Assembly (NCBI GenBank): GCA_030525455.1
Contig: JAUNER010000005.1
Span: 43,830 to 107,829 of the forward strand
Direction: 5' to 3'
Length of the DNA: 64,000 nucleotides
Origin: Akkermansia sp.
Lineage (GTDB): Bacteria; Verrucomicrobiota; Verrucomicrobiia; Verrucomicrobiales; Akkermansiaceae
A program made the position numbers and the translations under genes. The notes under the pieces were generated by a model. The model had not been told where the DNA came from. It saw only the letters and a list, made by a program, of their open reading frames with translations, and made no database searches. Below are positions 20,037 to 28,485 of this stretch, in pieces (the stretch's first letter is position 1; every line of letters begins with the position of its first letter).

Positions 20037-21020
20037 TCAGGGCACAGGCACTTTATTTAGGATATGTTCGATCACATCATCAGTAGAGATGTTTTCGGCT
20101 TCTGCTTCGTATGAAAGCAAAATACGGTGACGAAGAATATCGTGTGCTAAATCTTTAACATCTTGAGGTGTTACAAATGAACGATGATGCATAAAGGCGT
20201 GAGCTCTAGCGGCAAGAGCCATATTGATCGTAGCACGCGGGGATGCCCCGGCACGAATAAGTCCTTTGAGTTTAGCGTCTACGGATTCCGGTAGGCGCGT
20301 AGCTCGTACTAAATCAACAATGTAACCACGAACAGCGGCATCAATGTAGATTTGGTTCACTAGGTTGCGACTAGTAGCAACTTGTTCGGGAGATGTGACA
20401 GGTGTTGTAGTAGGAGCCGGAGCAGAGCTGGCCATTAGCTCCAGAACCTGAAGTTCTTCTGCTCGAGTTGGGTAAGTAACAAGTACCTTGAAAAGGAAGC
20501 GGTCCATCTGAGCTTCAGGTAGTTGGTAAGTACCTTCTTGGTCAATGGGGTTCTGTGTAGCAAGTACGAGGAACGGATCCGGTAATTGGTAGGTGTTTTC
20601 ACCCAATGTAACTTGGCGTTCCTGCATGGCTTCGAGTAATGCCGATTGAACTTTAGCCGGAGCACGGTTAATTTCGTCAGCAAGAATGAGGTTGGCAAAG
20701 ATAGGCCCTTTTTTTGCAGAGAAAGCACGATCCTCAGGATTGTAAATCATAGTACCGATGAGGTCGGCCGGTAATAAATCCGGAGTAAATTGAATACGAG
20801 AAAATTGAGCATGGAGAGTACCTGCCAGTGCTTTTACTGAAAGTGTTTTTGCCAGACCGGGTACACCTTCTAAAAGAACGTGACCTTTGCATAATAGACT
20901 AAGTATGAGTTTATCTATGAGTAATTGCTGACCAATCACAACCTTAGCGATTTCTTCGCGAAGAGAAGAAATCCAAGCGGAGTTTGCAACGATGAGTTCG
21001 TTAAATTCTCGAGTATCCAT
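20037..21020 (-). CDS. MoxR family AAA+ ATPase
   Basis: A 327-residue AAA+ ATPase that probably acts as a chaperone for assembly of the VWA-domain proteins encoded downstream. Walker A is GVPGLAKT (residues 52-59) and Walker B is LILADEINR. The MoxR-specific QSALLEAMQERQVTLG and the sensor ATQNPIDQEGTYQLPEAQMDRF follow. The C-terminal lid domain contains GASPRA. It heads the six-gene Bat cluster. The gene lies 48 nt downstream of gatA, so its transcription may partly depend on readthrough from the gat genes. Confidence 0.95.
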   Translation of the reverse strand: MDTREFNELIVANSAWISSLREEIAKVVIGQQLLIDKLILSLLCKGHVLLEGVPGLAKTLSVKALAGTLHAQFSRIQFTPDLLPADLIGTMIYNPEDRAFSAKKGPIFANLILADEINRAPAKVQSALLEAMQERQVTLGENTYQLPDPFLVLATQNPIDQEGTYQLPEAQMDRFLFKVLVTYPTRAEELQVLELMASSAPAPTTTPVTSPEQVATSRNLVNQIYIDAAVRGYIVDLVRATRLPESVDAKLKGLIRAGASPRATINMALAARAHAFMHHRSFVTPQDVKDLAHDILRHRILLSYEAEAENISTDDVIEHILNKVPVP

Positions 21021-21068
21021 GATATGTTACAGAGAGTGAGACAATCAAATGAACAGATGTGTTGAAAA

Positions 21069-22475
21069 TTATTTGCCCAAAGCAAAACCAGTTTGCAACA
21101 ATAAATCTTCACGAAAGTGAGGAGCAATAAGCTGGAAGCCAATAGGCAAAGTAGCAGGTCCTACTTCTGCAGTACCGGCAGGGATTGACATAGCCGGGAG
21201 CCCGGTAAGGTTTGCCGGAATAGTATAAATGTCTGCCAGATATGTTTGAAGGTGGTTTTCTGCGGCATCACCAATGCGAGGAGCAGGGGTCGGTGAAGTC
21301 GGCCCAGCGATGAGGTCTACTTTTTCAAATGCCTCTGTGAAATCTTTAGCTACAAGAGCACGAACTTTTTGAGCTCTGGTATAGTAAGCATCGTAATAAC
21401 CGGAGCTAAGTACATAAGTACCGAGAATGATACGGCGTTTTACCTCCGGACCGAACCCTTCATTGCGAGTACGAGAGAATAGTTCGATGAGACCATTTGT
21501 GTTTTCTGCTCGTTTACCATAGCGAATACCATCGAAGCGGGATAAGTTAGATGATGCTTCTGCACAGGCGATAATGTAGTAAGCAGCAACTACTGCTTCT
21601 GCATGGGGGAGGTTGATTTCAACGATTTCAGCACCAAGGTTTTCAAGTTCCTTGATATTATTTTGTAGAGCCGTGGCAATGGCTGGATGATTACCAGAAC
21701 TAATGTATTCAGTAGGTACACCAATGCGTAAACCTTTAATATCTCGACCTAGGAATGATTCAAAATTAGGAACTTCTACATTGGCAGAGGTAGAATCTTT
21801 CTTATCATGCCCGCAGATAGCATTTAAGATAATGGCAGAATCCTCAACTGTTTGAGTCATTGGACCAATTTGGTCAAGTGATGAAGCAAAGGCTACTAAA
21901 CCATAACGAGATACGCGACCATATGTCGGTTTTAGACCAACGATACCACAGTGACCGGCAGGTTGTCTGATAGACCCACCGGTATCAGAACCGAGAGCTG
22001 CAATGGAAGTATGCCCGGCTACGGCAGCCGCAGACCCACTAGAGGAACCACCGGGGATGTGATCCGGTGCATGTGGATTCCTAGTAATACCAAATGAGGA
22101 GTTTTCACCGCTGGCACCCATGGCAAATTCATCCATGTTTGTACGTCCTAAAGGAATCCCTCCGGCTTGTTTGAGTAGAGAGATAGCGGTGGCATCATAA
22201 GGCGAAACAAATGGAGCTAGAAGTTGTGAAGCACAGCGGGTAGGTTGCCCAAGAACATTGATATTATCTTTAATAGCGATGGGAATGCCGGCCAGCGGAC
22301 TATTTACATCTACGGATTCTGCCTGTTTTAGAGCGGCTTGGCGGTCGCATGAAATGTAGGCATTGGTAGTGTCTGATTCAATGGCATCAGCTGTAAGATT
22401 TACTAACTCAACCGGAGAAATTTCTTTTTTACGCAGACGTTCTCTCCATTGTGCTATGGTTCCTTGAATAGTCAT
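21069..22475 (-). CDS. gatA: Asp-tRNA(Asn)/Glu-tRNA(Gln) amidotransferase subunit A
   Basis: The 468-residue amidase subunit of GatCAB releases ammonia from glutamine for the conversion of Glu-tRNA(Gln) to Gln-tRNA(Gln) or Asp-tRNA(Asn) to Asn-tRNA(Asn). The amidase-signature Ser-cisSer-Lys triad is visible: the lysine in IPIAIKDNI, the first serine in GGSSSGSAAAVAG and the nucleophile in GSDTGGSIRQPAG. Length is normal. gatC lies 26 nt upstream in the same direction. gatB is not in this window. The presence of GatCAB beside a single GltX implies that glutamine is loaded by the indirect route. Confidence 0.97.
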   Translation of the reverse strand: MTIQGTIAQWRERLRKKEISPVELVNLTADAIESDTTNAYISCDRQAALKQAESVDVNSPLAGIPIAIKDNINVLGQPTRCASQLLAPFVSPYDATAISLLKQAGGIPLGRTNMDEFAMGASGENSSFGITRNPHAPDHIPGGSSSGSAAAVAGHTSIAALGSDTGGSIRQPAGHCGIVGLKPTYGRVSRYGLVAFASSLDQIGPMTQTVEDSAIILNAICGHDKKDSTSANVEVPNFESFLGRDIKGLRIGVPTEYISSGNHPAIATALQNNIKELENLGAEIVEINLPHAEAVVAAYYIIACAEASSNLSRFDGIRYGKRAENTNGLIELFSRTRNEGFGPEVKRRIILGTYVLSSGYYDAYYTRAQKVRALVAKDFTEAFEKVDLIAGPTSPTPAPRIGDAAENHLQTYLADIYTIPANLTGLPAMSIPAGTAEVGPATLPIGFQLIAPHFREDLLLQTGFALGK

Positions 22476-22501
22476 GATGGTTAGGAAAAGAGAAAAGTTT
22501 A

Positions 22502-22795
22502 TTATGCAGATTCAACAACCTTTGGTGTGCGGAATTGGCCTTGGCCTTCTTGTGGGGCATTAGACAGAGCTTCTTCTTGTGATAAACCAGGAAGAGGTTC
22601 ATCTTTACGAAGAACGTCCATAGTAGGCAATGGATGATTCATGGGTTCAATGCCGGTGACATCGTATGATTTTAGAGTGGTGACATAATCAAGAATTTTA
22701 TCTAAATCTTGAGTGAAACGAGCTGTTTCTTCATCTGATAACTCGATTCTTGCAAGTTTAGCTATATAGGCAACGTCGATTTTTTGGTCGCTCAT
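22502..22795 (-). CDS. gatC: Asp-tRNA(Asn)/Glu-tRNA(Gln) amidotransferase subunit C
   Basis: The 97-residue small subunit stabilises GatA in the GatCAB complex. It shows the family pattern: a start like IDVAYIAKLARIELSDEE, a helix FTQDLDKILDYVTTLKSYD, then GIEPMNHPLP and LRKDEP. Length is typical (about 95). It precedes gatA, the usual order gatC-gatA. It lies 24 nt after a small tail-anchored protein gene, so all may form one transcript. Confidence 0.95.
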   Translation of the reverse strand: MSDQKIDVAYIAKLARIELSDEETARFTQDLDKILDYVTTLKSYDVTGIEPMNHPLPTMDVLRKDEPLPGLSQEEALSNAPQEGQGQFRTPKVVESA

Positions 22796-22819
22796 GTGAT
22801 AAAATGGGAAAAGGTGAAA

Positions 22820-23170
22820 TTAATAAGTTGTTTCGAGTAGTCTCAACATCCAAATAAATGATGCACAAATGGCTATTAACAATACTCCTAAAAGCATGAA
22901 GTTTTCTCTTAGTTCACGACGCATATTAGCAGGAGTGCCTTTATCTTGATGCTGAACTACAGAGCGTAAAAGGCGTTCCTGACGAGCAATACTAATGCGT
23001 TCAGGTGGAGGCATGGTATTTCTGGAGTCTTGCATTTTTGGCCGTTTCCTCTGACTGGCATTTACAGTGCGGTTTAGTTCAGCTTCTGCGAGTTTGATTT
23101 GTTTTTCTAACTCGCGAGATGAACGCTCTAGATGTGCAATTTTTTTTGCGTGAGAATCGTGGTGAACCAT
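22820..23170 (-). CDS. Small coiled-coil, tail-anchored membrane protein of unknown function
   Basis: A 116-residue protein I do not recognise. Residues ~6-40 form a charged heptad-like helix (AKKIAHLERSSRELEKQIKL), a proline-containing linker follows, and one hydrophobic segment near the C-terminus (FMLLGVLLIAICASFIWML) would anchor it in the membrane with the bulk in the cytoplasm. It is 7 nt from the next gene upstream, which has the same overall plan. The pair sits at the head of the gatC-gatA-moxR gene series. Confidence 0.7.
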   Translation of the reverse strand: MVHHDSHAKKIAHLERSSRELEKQIKLAEAELNRTVNASQRKRPKMQDSRNTMPPPERISIARQERLLRSVVQHQDKGTPANMRRELRENFMLLGVLLIAICASFIWMLRLLETTY

Positions 23171-23177
23171 GGTCGTA

Positions 23178-23795
23178 TTAAACGGTAGGTGTGATGAGCC
23201 AAATAAAGAAAAGGACGATTAATGCAACAAGCAGAAGAGGGAGATGAAAGGCTAAGCCCTGTTGGAACTGGGTAAAAAACTCTTTGCCGCTAATGTAGAT
23301 TTTAGAGCGACGACGAACTCCGCTAAGAATTTTTGTATGCTTCATGCGAGAGCTTCGGCTAACAACGTCTGAAAACTCCTCAGAACACTCATTAAGCAAT
23401 GGTTGATATTGTTCGATGAGTGAGTCTATTCTTTCAGATGGCCACTCTTCTGCCTTGATGTTAGATAATTTTTTGTAAGTCTGTTTGAGGTCGTTAAAGA
23501 GAGAATTGAGCTCATCTATCTCAGCACGCATGCTGTCTATTTCATCCGGAATTTTTGAAGCAGATTCGGTAATTTGGCGACTTAATTCATTTCTTTTTTC
23601 AATGAATTGAAGTTGTTTTTGGTGATTAGCCTCTTCTTGGAGTTTTGCTCGTTCAATTTGCTCTTTTTCTTCACGGAGCTGTGCTAAGCGTAGTTGAGCC
23701 TGCACTTGGGTAGATTTTTCCTGAGCCTCATCATCACTTGGTCTGTATGAGGGGATTTCGTTCATGCGGTTGTACGAGGATTGGTTTTGGCTCAT
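23178..23795 (-). CDS. Coiled-coil, tail-anchored membrane protein of unknown function
   Basis: A 205-residue protein I do not recognise. A polar N-terminus is followed by a long coiled coil (about residues 30-120, rich in E, Q, K, R with Leu/Ile spacing). A basic patch (GVRRRSKIYIS) and a single C-terminal membrane helix (LPLLLVALIVLFFIWLI) end the protein. It has no signal peptide, so the coiled coil should lie in the cytoplasm. Its neighbour at 22820-23170 shares this plan, which suggests the two act together, perhaps as a hetero-oligomer. This is inferred from layout only. Confidence 0.75.
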   Translation of the reverse strand: MSQNQSSYNRMNEIPSYRPSDDEAQEKSTQVQAQLRLAQLREEKEQIERAKLQEEANHQKQLQFIEKRNELSRQITESASKIPDEIDSMRAEIDELNSLFNDLKQTYKKLSNIKAEEWPSERIDSLIEQYQPLLNECSEEFSDVVSRSSRMKHTKILSGVRRRSKIYISGKEFFTQFQQGLAFHLPLLLVALIVLFFIWLITPTV

Positions 23796-23991
23796 AGTGA
23801 GTGCGTGGTGCGTGAGAAGATAGATGGTCGTTGATGCGTGACAATGAAGAGGATTGCTCTTGTTATTGCCTCAACGAATGCCGGACAATTATTTAACTTT
23901 CGCAAAATAAATCAAGCCCAGAAATAGCAATAATTGATTTTTTATCAAGAAAAATCGATTTTGAATACGGCTTTGTGAGAAATGATGAGAA

Positions 23992-24444
23992 TTATTCCCA
24001 GTATTCTGCCCATGAGCTACTGGTTTCCCATACGCGAACGCGTTCTAATTTAACGCAATCGCGAATCGGGTAAAGTCCCGGTGTAATGATAGATTGGCGT
24101 AGGGCATTATTGACGAAAGTAAAGATAGTTCTGGCCATTACTTCGCTCGTGGGGTCTTCATTTTCAAAAGGGATGATGCGTTCCCCATAAGCATCATGAA
24201 ACTTTTCGTAATTGGGGTCATTGGTATTCATGCACAAAGCATGGTCGAATGATTCAAGAAATTCGCCCACCATGAGTTTGACAGCTTTAAAATCCAGAAC
24301 CATTTCGTGGTTGTCAAGGGTATCTGCACTAAAAATCATTTCAACCGAGCGAGTATGACCATGCGGGAATTTGCAATTACCTGGATGTTTGGAGAGTAGG
24401 TGTCCGCTTTCGATTTCAATGGATTTGCAAATTCTGTAAGGCAT
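23992..24444 (-). CDS. queD: 6-carboxytetrahydropterin synthase (QueD/PTPS family)
   Basis: A 150-residue enzyme of the 6-pyruvoyl-tetrahydropterin synthase fold. QueD makes 6-carboxy-tetrahydropterin for queuosine. The zinc-binding histidines are in ESGHLL and in FPHGHT, and the catalytic cysteine is in GNCKFPHGH. The C-terminal Glu region is in VRVWETSSSWAEY. The match around the first histidine is looser than in classical QueD, so a pterin-related variant is possible. gluQ at 44.3 kb modifies queuosine in tRNA(Asp), which supports a queuosine role. It is a single-gene unit with TACTAT 6 nt before the ATG. Confidence 0.85.
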   Translation of the reverse strand: MPYRICKSIEIESGHLLSKHPGNCKFPHGHTRSVEMIFSADTLDNHEMVLDFKAVKLMVGEFLESFDHALCMNTNDPNYEKFHDAYGERIIPFENEDPTSEVMARTIFTFVNNALRQSIITPGLYPIRDCVKLERVRVWETSSSWAEYWE

Positions 24445-24450
24445 GAGAGA

Positions 24451-24479
24451 ATAGTAATGAGTTTGATAAGTGAGTGCAA
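24451..24479 (-). promoter_or_regulatory. Possible promoter of queD, leaderless arrangement
   Basis: On the - strand, TTGCAC (24479-24474) is 17 nt from TACTAT (24456-24451), which ends 6 nt before the ATG. The hexamers are only moderate matches. Confidence 0.4.
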
Positions 24480-24606
24480 TCTAAAACACTGAAATGATAT
24501 TTATTCGGGTGATTCCGAAAGCCAGCAATGCAAGTTTAGAGACATTCTGTTTGTAATAGGAAATAAATTGAAGTGGGGAGTGAATAGATTTCTTTAAAGT
24601 TCAATC

Positions 24607-24635
24607 TTGCCATAGGTACAGTATTTTTTTATAAT
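24607..24635 (+). promoter_or_regulatory. Sigma-70 promoter of the GH31 gene
   Basis: TTGCCA (24607-24612), a 17-nt spacer and TATAAT (24630-24635) form a strong promoter. The leader would be about 29 nt and has no Shine-Dalgarno sequence. Confidence 0.75.
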
Positions 24636-24670
24636 GTGCCAACAAAGTTTTTAAGTTACCATATTAATTC

Positions 24671-27058
24671 ATGAGCGATTTATCACGCAGAGCTCTTAGT
24701 CACCCAATTCCATTTGATGGGCAGGATGTTGCCATGTGGGAATATGGGAATAGTGTTGCCAAGGTAACATTGCGAGTATGGTTATTAGAGTCCGGTTTGG
24801 TTCGTGTGTGTTATTATACAGGGGTTTTGCCTGAAGATGAGCCAAGTTATGCCATAGATTCAAAATATCGGGTGGTCGAGACATTGTTCAAAGAATATGA
24901 TGAGGATGATGTTCATGTTATAGAAACAAGTTTGCTTCGTATAAAAATCAATACGGTTCATTTAACAGTCGATTTTCATGATGTAGATACAGATGCCCCA
25001 ATATTGACAGATGAAGCCGGATTTTGTAGTGAGGCAAAGGACTGGACCGGGGATAATAAAGTATGGATTCGGAAGAATTTACAAGAGACCGAGCATTTCT
25101 TTGGATTAGGGGATAAGCCCTGTGCTCTGAACTTACGAGGTAAGACATTTACCATGTGGGGGGCGGATCACTATGCCTTCCATGAAGAATCCGACCCTCT
25201 CTATAAAAGCATACCGTTTTTTATTAGTCTTAGGGATTGTGTATCATACGGATTGTTGTTTGATAATACATGCAAATCATATTTTGATTTTGGCTCATCA
25301 GATGAACGAATCTTATGCTTTGGGGCTCCTGGGGGGCTTATGAATTACTATTTTTTTCATGAGAAGTCACCTTTAGAAATTATTGCTTCATACACGCGAT
25401 TGACCGGGGTTCCGGAGTTACCACCTATGTGGGCATTGGGATACCATCAATCGAAGTGGAGTTATTATCCGGAGCCAATTGTACGCAATCTTGTTGAGCG
25501 ATTTAGAGATTTGAAAATTCCATGTGATGTGATTCATTTAGATCACCATTATATGGAAAACAAAGAAGGGTTCACATGGGATAAACGTAATTTTCCAAAT
25601 CCCGGGAAATTATTGAGTGACTTAGAAGAGAAGGGCATCAAAACTGTTCTTATTGTCAACCCCGGTGTGAAAATTAACCCTGATAGCAAAACGTGGCAAT
25701 CCGGGAAAAAGAATAATTATTTTTGTCGTCGTGCAGAAGGCACATTGTTGTCAGATACAGTATGGCCCGGTGTTTGTAACTTCCCGGATTTTACGTCTGA
25801 AAAAGTCCGCGATTGGTGGGCTGAGCAATTTTACCATGAAGTAGGCGAGTTAGGAGCTAGGGGGCTATGGAATGATATGAATGAGCCGGTCGTATTCCCG
25901 GACAAAACGTTTCCCATGGACACCCGACATGAGTACGATGGTCATCCCTGTACCCATGAGAAAGCACATAATATCTATGGTCAATGTATGGTAGAGGCCT
26001 CGCATGAAGCCATGCGACGAAGTGCCCCGCAGCGGCGACCATTCATGCTTTCGCGTTCCGGGTATGCCGGATTACAACGAAGCTCTGCGACATGGACCGG
26101 GGATAACTGTTCAAATTGGGAGCATTTAAAGTTAGCTAATTTTCAATGTCAGAGATTAGCGGCATCGGGAATATCATTTGCGGGGTCTGACACGGGTGGG
26201 TTTATGGAACACCCAACGCCGGAATTATTTTGCCGATGGATGCAAATGTCTGCCTTCCATGGATTTTTCCGAAACCATTCATCCGGTGAATTTGGCGGTC
26301 AAGAACCATGGGTGTTTGGCAGTGAAATAGCTTCTTATGTTAAAGCGGCAATCGAGGGGCGCTATAAACTACTGCCTTATATCTATACCCAGTTTTGGCA
26401 TTATGCCCAGAGAGGTATGCCCGTAATTCGATCTTTGGCATTACAGTGTTTTGAGAATAAAGACACATATTGGCGAGGTGCAGAATTTTTCTTTGGTGAG
26501 CATCTGTATATTATTCCTATTCATGAACCGCAGGAAGGTGGGCGATTCCTATATATCCCATCCGGTATATGGTACAATTATCATGACGATACCTTGGTGA
26601 ATGACACGGGGAAAGATGTTTGGGTAAAATGTCCGCTTAGTCAACTACCGGTGTATGTGCGAGGTGGTGCAGTGATTCCGCATTGGCCCATTCAACAGTT
26701 TGTCGGTGAGCTAGAAAAACCGGATTTATCGTTGGATTTATGGTTTAGTACAGATGCTACTGCTGTGGTATCCACTCTTTACGAAGATGCCGGTGATGGA
26801 TATGCTTATGTAGAGGGCGAATTTGCTCAGCATACATTTGAATATCGAGGACAAGCTAACGGATTTAAGTTAAAATGGTCATTTGATGGTTCCCCCATGG
26901 AATATCATGGTAGCACGAAATTAGTCATTCATGGATTGCCTCATGATTGTCATCCCAGAGTGACCTGTGATGGTGTTTCTTGTCAAATAACTTTGCAGGA
27001 TGGTGTGTGGGTCATGCCCTTGACGCAAGTATTTAGTGAATTGACCCTTGAGTACTAA
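24671..27058 (+). CDS. Glycoside hydrolase family 31, alpha-glucosidase-like
   Basis: A 795-residue retaining alpha-glycosidase. An N-terminal beta-sandwich (with HFFGLGDKP) leads to the TIM barrel: WALGYHQSKWSYYPE, the nucleophile D402 in GLWNDMNEP, the acid/base aspartate in TWTGDN, and SGISFAGSDTGGF. The C-terminal beta domains follow. No signal peptide is present, so it should act in the cytoplasm on imported malto- or isomalto-oligosaccharides. The substrate preference (alpha-1,4 or alpha-1,6 glucosides) cannot be fixed from sequence. It is alone between a strong promoter and a hairpin. Confidence 0.95.
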   Translation: MSDLSRRALSHPIPFDGQDVAMWEYGNSVAKVTLRVWLLESGLVRVCYYTGVLPEDEPSYAIDSKYRVVETLFKEYDEDDVHVIETSLLRIKINTVHLTVDFHDVDTDAPILTDEAGFCSEAKDWTGDNKVWIRKNLQETEHFFGLGDKPCALNLRGKTFTMWGADHYAFHEESDPLYKSIPFFISLRDCVSYGLLFDNTCKSYFDFGSSDERILCFGAPGGLMNYYFFHEKSPLEIIASYTRLTGVPELPPMWALGYHQSKWSYYPEPIVRNLVERFRDLKIPCDVIHLDHHYMENKEGFTWDKRNFPNPGKLLSDLEEKGIKTVLIVNPGVKINPDSKTWQSGKKNNYFCRRAEGTLLSDTVWPGVCNFPDFTSEKVRDWWAEQFYHEVGELGARGLWNDMNEPVVFPDKTFPMDTRHEYDGHPCTHEKAHNIYGQCMVEASHEAMRRSAPQRRPFMLSRSGYAGLQRSSATWTGDNCSNWEHLKLANFQCQRLAASGISFAGSDTGGFMEHPTPELFCRWMQMSAFHGFFRNHSSGEFGGQEPWVFGSEIASYVKAAIEGRYKLLPYIYTQFWHYAQRGMPVIRSLALQCFENKDTYWRGAEFFFGEHLYIIPIHEPQEGGRFLYIPSGIWYNYHDDTLVNDTGKDVWVKCPLSQLPVYVRGGAVIPHWPIQQFVGELEKPDLSLDLWFSTDATAVVSTLYEDAGDGYAYVEGEFAQHTFEYRGQANGFKLKWSFDGSPMEYHGSTKLVIHGLPHDCHPRVTCDGVSCQITLQDGVWVMPLTQVFSELTLEY

Positions 27059-27095
27059 AAAGCTCTCAATTATTGCGATAATAATTGAGAGCTTT
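27059..27095. terminator. Shared hairpin between the GH31 gene and rimO
   Basis: AAAGCTCTCAATTATT and its exact complement form a 16-bp stem with a 5-nt loop. The T run is better on the - strand (CTTTTTAG), so it suits rimO more, but it can serve both convergent genes. Confidence 0.8.
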
Positions 27096-27113
27096 GGTGA
27101 TAGAAGAAAAAAC

Positions 27114-28472
27114 TTACTCGCCAATAAGTTCGTAAGCCATAGCATCTGTGATAGTTACTGTGGCAAATTCACCTACAGGTAGCGAAAGCGGAACTTTTAC
27201 CGTGCCATCGATTTCCGGGGCATCCCATTCGGTTCGAGCAATACCGGGAGCATCGACCAAAACACGTAATTGCTTGCCAATTTGAGCTTGACCAATCTCA
27301 TCTGCTACACGAGCTAGGGTCATAGAAGCTTCATTGTAACGGCGGGCTTTAGTGCGATGATGAACTTGGTTTGGCATTTTGTAAGCCTTAGTTCCTTCTT
27401 CGCGTGAGTAGGTGAAAATACCGGCACGTTCAAAGCGGAATTCATCGAGAAATTCCATGAGTTCCTGGTGGTCATCTTCGGTTTCACCAGGGAATCCGGT
27501 AATAAAAGTGGTACGAATAGCAATGTTTGGTACAGCTTTTCTGATGTTTCTGATGAGGTCTCTAATGTAATTGCCATCAGTTACTCTGTTCATGGCACTT
27601 AGCATATTGTCAGAAATATGTTGTAATGGAATGTCTACATAACGTGCCACTTTCGGACATTCTGCGATGGCTTGGGTGAGTTCATTCCCCCAGTGAGCCG
27701 GGTGAGTATAGAGAAGGCGAATCCAGAAATCTCCCTCGATGTCGTTAAGGGCACGAATAAGAGAAGCTAGGGATTCGCCCCTAGAGGAATCAACCTGGCT
27801 GGTGCGGTTGGGCCGGGCATCAGTCCATTTATCCATGCCGAAATAAGTGGTATCTTGAGCGATAAGGTTGATTTCTTTTACCCCATCACGAATGAGATTT
27901 TCTGCTTCTCGAACGATGTCTGCTTGGGAGCGGCTACGATGACGGCCACGAATCATAGGGATGATACAATAGGCACATCCATGATTACAACCTTCGGCTA
28001 TTTTAATATAGGCTGTGTGTGCTTGGGTGAGACGATAGCGTGGAGTTTCCCAGTTATGAATATATTGGCATTTCCCGACGATGCAATTTTTATCGGGTAG
28101 GGTAGCGGCGAATACATCGTTGATTACATCGACGATTTGGCACACTTGGTCAGGACCAATAAAGGCATCAACTTCCGGTAAAAGAGAGGGGAGCTCAGAG
28201 TTAAATCTCTGTGACAAACATCCAGAAACTATGAGTTTTTGTTCAGCAGGATATTGTCCGTTTTCTTTGGCTCTCACTATATCTAGAATAGAGTCAATAG
28301 CTTCTTGTTTTGCTTGGTCAATAAAGGCACAAGTGTTTACAATCATGACATCTGCTTCTTCCGGTGATTGGGTAATGGTCATCCCGGCTTTTAGTAAATG
28401 ACCTGTCATGATTTCTGAGTCTACTAGGTTTTTTGGACAACCTAGCGATATGATGCCGACGGAGATAGACAT
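27114..28472 (-). CDS. rimO: Ribosomal protein S12 methylthiotransferase
   Basis: The 452-residue radical-SAM enzyme adds a methylthio group to an aspartate of ribosomal protein S12. The N-terminal domain binds the auxiliary 4Fe-4S cluster with C12 (ISLGCPKNLVDSE), a cysteine in MIVNTCAFI and one in VSGCLSQR. The radical-SAM site CxxxCxxC is in EGCNHGCAYCIIP. GRHRSR and the C-terminal TRAM domain follow. The N-terminal sequence CPKNLVDSE distinguishes RimO from MiaB. Its start lies 13 nt after the end of nfeD on the same strand, so they are probably co-transcribed. Confidence 0.96.
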   Translation of the reverse strand: MSISVGIISLGCPKNLVDSEIMTGHLLKAGMTITQSPEEADVMIVNTCAFIDQAKQEAIDSILDIVRAKENGQYPAEQKLIVSGCLSQRFNSELPSLLPEVDAFIGPDQVCQIVDVINDVFAATLPDKNCIVGKCQYIHNWETPRYRLTQAHTAYIKIAEGCNHGCAYCIIPMIRGRHRSRSQADIVREAENLIRDGVKEINLIAQDTTYFGMDKWTDARPNRTSQVDSSRGESLASLIRALNDIEGDFWIRLLYTHPAHWGNELTQAIAECPKVARYVDIPLQHISDNMLSAMNRVTDGNYIRDLIRNIRKAVPNIAIRTTFITGFPGETEDDHQELMEFLDEFRFERAGIFTYSREEGTKAYKMPNQVHHRTKARRYNEASMTLARVADEIGQAQIGKQLRVLVDAPGIARTEWDAPEIDGTVKVPLSLPVGEFATVTITDAMAYELIGE

Positions 28473-28485
28473 AAGTTTTAGTTAG

